From positions 3,704-9,394 of the forward strand of contig DEQG01000022.1 in the NCBI GenBank assembly GCA_002360325.1: 5,691 nucleotides of DNA, in the 5' to 3' direction. The notes beneath the pieces are model-generated. The model was given only the letters and a program-made list of their open reading frames with translations. It made no database searches and was not told the DNA's origin. The stretch is from Salinicoccus sp. UBA3372. GTDB lineage: Bacteria > Bacillota > Bacilli > Staphylococcales > Salinicoccaceae. Shown here in pieces: positions 4,906-5,691 of the stretch; position 1 is the first letter of the stretch, and each line of letters starts with the position of its first letter. The position numbers and the translations under genes are program-made.

Positions 4906-5691
4906 ATGACGAAAATTTCGTGGTCAAGATTAATGTTTTTTACCATGCTGATCTTCGTATTGGCACTTGCTGCCTGCGGTAACGGCGACTCTTCAGAAGA
5001 CGGATCAACTGAAGACGGCTCGGACGCAGAAACAGAAGAGGGAACTGAAGACGGAGGAGACGCTGAATCAGGTGAAGATGAAGCTGCAGACGGCGGCGAA
5101 GTATACAGCTATGAAGACTTTCCACAAGCCGTGTCGAATGATGCTGATCCGACAGGGGAAGGCGAACTTGTAGTCGGTTACGGTTCAGATACACCATTTG
5201 AAGGTACTTTGAACTGGGCATTCTATCAAGGTGCTCCGGATGCTGACATGATGGGCTTCTTTGATGAATCGGTGTTCACATTCGACGAAAATCAGATTGC
5301 AACGAATGACGGTGCAATCACATATGAAATGAACGAGGAAGACAATACGGTTACATTTACTGTACAGGATGGCGTGACATGGCATGACGGCGAGCCGCTC
5401 AAGATTTCTGACTATGTCGCTTCATACGAAGTCATCGGACACCCTGACTACGACGGCGTCCGCGGTACTACAGACGGTTTCACTCTGATCGAAGGTTACA
5501 GTGAGTACCAGGCCGGGGAAGCGGATGAAATCTCAGGTATCGAAATTATCGATGAAAAGACAGCAGTATTTACTTATACAGAACTTGCGCCTTCACTGAC
5601 AAACGGCGGTTTCTGGTTCTATGCGTTCCCGGAACACCACTATGAAGGTGTGGAAGTTGCAGATATGACAAACGCAGAACAGACTCGTGAA
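4906..5691 (+). CDS. oppA: Oligopeptide-binding lipoprotein OppA (partial, N-terminal part)
   Basis: This is the extracellular substrate-binding receptor of the importer, anchored to the membrane by lipid (solute-binding protein family 5). The frame stays open to the window end, giving 262 residues of a protein usually about 540-600 aa. A short basic n-region (MTKISWSR) and a hydrophobic helix lead to the lipobox LAAC, with Cys24 as the predicted lipidated residue. Residues 26-65 form an acidic linker: 18 of 40 are Asp or Glu, and none is Lys or Arg. The folded domain then begins (GELVVGYG). The family signature is visible as TFTVQDGVTWHDGEPL, with WHDG at 159-162, followed by DYVASYE. ATG 4903 is the alternative start. 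The gene has its own promoter region and is separated from oppC by a terminator. Peptide is the likely ligand; nickel, heme or sugar relatives cannot be fully excluded. Confidence 0.93.
   Translation, partial: MTKISWSRLMFFTMLIFVLALAACGNGDSSEDGSTEDGSDAETEEGTEDGGDAESGEDEAADGGEVYSYEDFPQAVSNDADPTGEGELVVGYGSDTPFEGTLNWAFYQGAPDADMMGFFDESVFTFDENQIATNDGAITYEMNEEDNTVTFTVQDGVTWHDGEPLKISDYVASYEVIGHPDYDGVRGTTDGFTLIEGYSEYQAGEADEISGIEIIDEKTAVFTYTELAPSLTNGGFWFYAFPEHHYEGVEVADMTNAEQTRE

Noticed and set aside
1..5691. Mobile elements, CRISPR arrays, tRNA or rRNA genes
   Set aside because: I saw no repeat-spacer pattern, transposase-like frame, terminal repeats or cloverleaf; the window is one transporter locus.

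Overview
The window carries an oligopeptide ABC-importer locus of a low-to-moderate-GC Gram-positive bacterium (Bacillota). All genes lie on the + strand in the order oppD-oppF-oppB-oppC-oppA. Strong GGAGG-type ribosome binding sites, a lipobox-bearing solute-binding protein, sigma-A-like promoter hexamers, a cre-like site and a CodY-like box all fit Bacillota. Very AT-rich spacers beside more balanced coding DNA, Firmicute-type OppF features and unusually acidic extracytoplasmic or disordered segments suggest a relative of the staphylococci, possibly a salt-tolerant genus such as Salinicoccus or Jeotgalicoccus. The genus is inference only.

Layout. 1-327: AT-rich non-coding leader with a weak inverted repeat, several indistinct promoter candidates and an unusual translation start region for oppD. 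328-4416: four tightly packed genes for two ATPases (OppD, OppF) and two permeases (OppB, OppC). oppD and oppF overlap by 8 nt, oppF-oppB are 6 nt apart and oppB-oppC 14 nt apart. 4429-4455: a clear intrinsic terminator just after oppC. 4456-4905: a roughly 450-nt AT-rich control region. It holds a near-consensus promoter whose -35 overlaps a cre-like palindrome, then a second promoter candidate whose -10 is covered by a CodY-like box. 4906 to the window end: the N-terminal part of oppA, cut off by the window edge.

How it works together. OppA is a lipid-anchored receptor that captures peptides outside the cell. OppB and OppC form the membrane channel, and the OppD/OppF pair hydrolyses ATP to drive import. 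The terminator and separate promoters imply that receptor and translocator are two transcription units, so receptor can be made in excess. The control region suggests that receptor synthesis is tied to carbon status (CcpA) and to amino-acid/GTP status (CodY).

I see no new system here: the locus is a known transporter type. The points of interest are the layered control region upstream of oppA, the long hydrophilic N-terminal extension of OppC, the acidic linker of OppA, the loss of half of the Fe-S-cluster cysteines in OppD, and a repeated overlap motif at the oppD and oppF starts.
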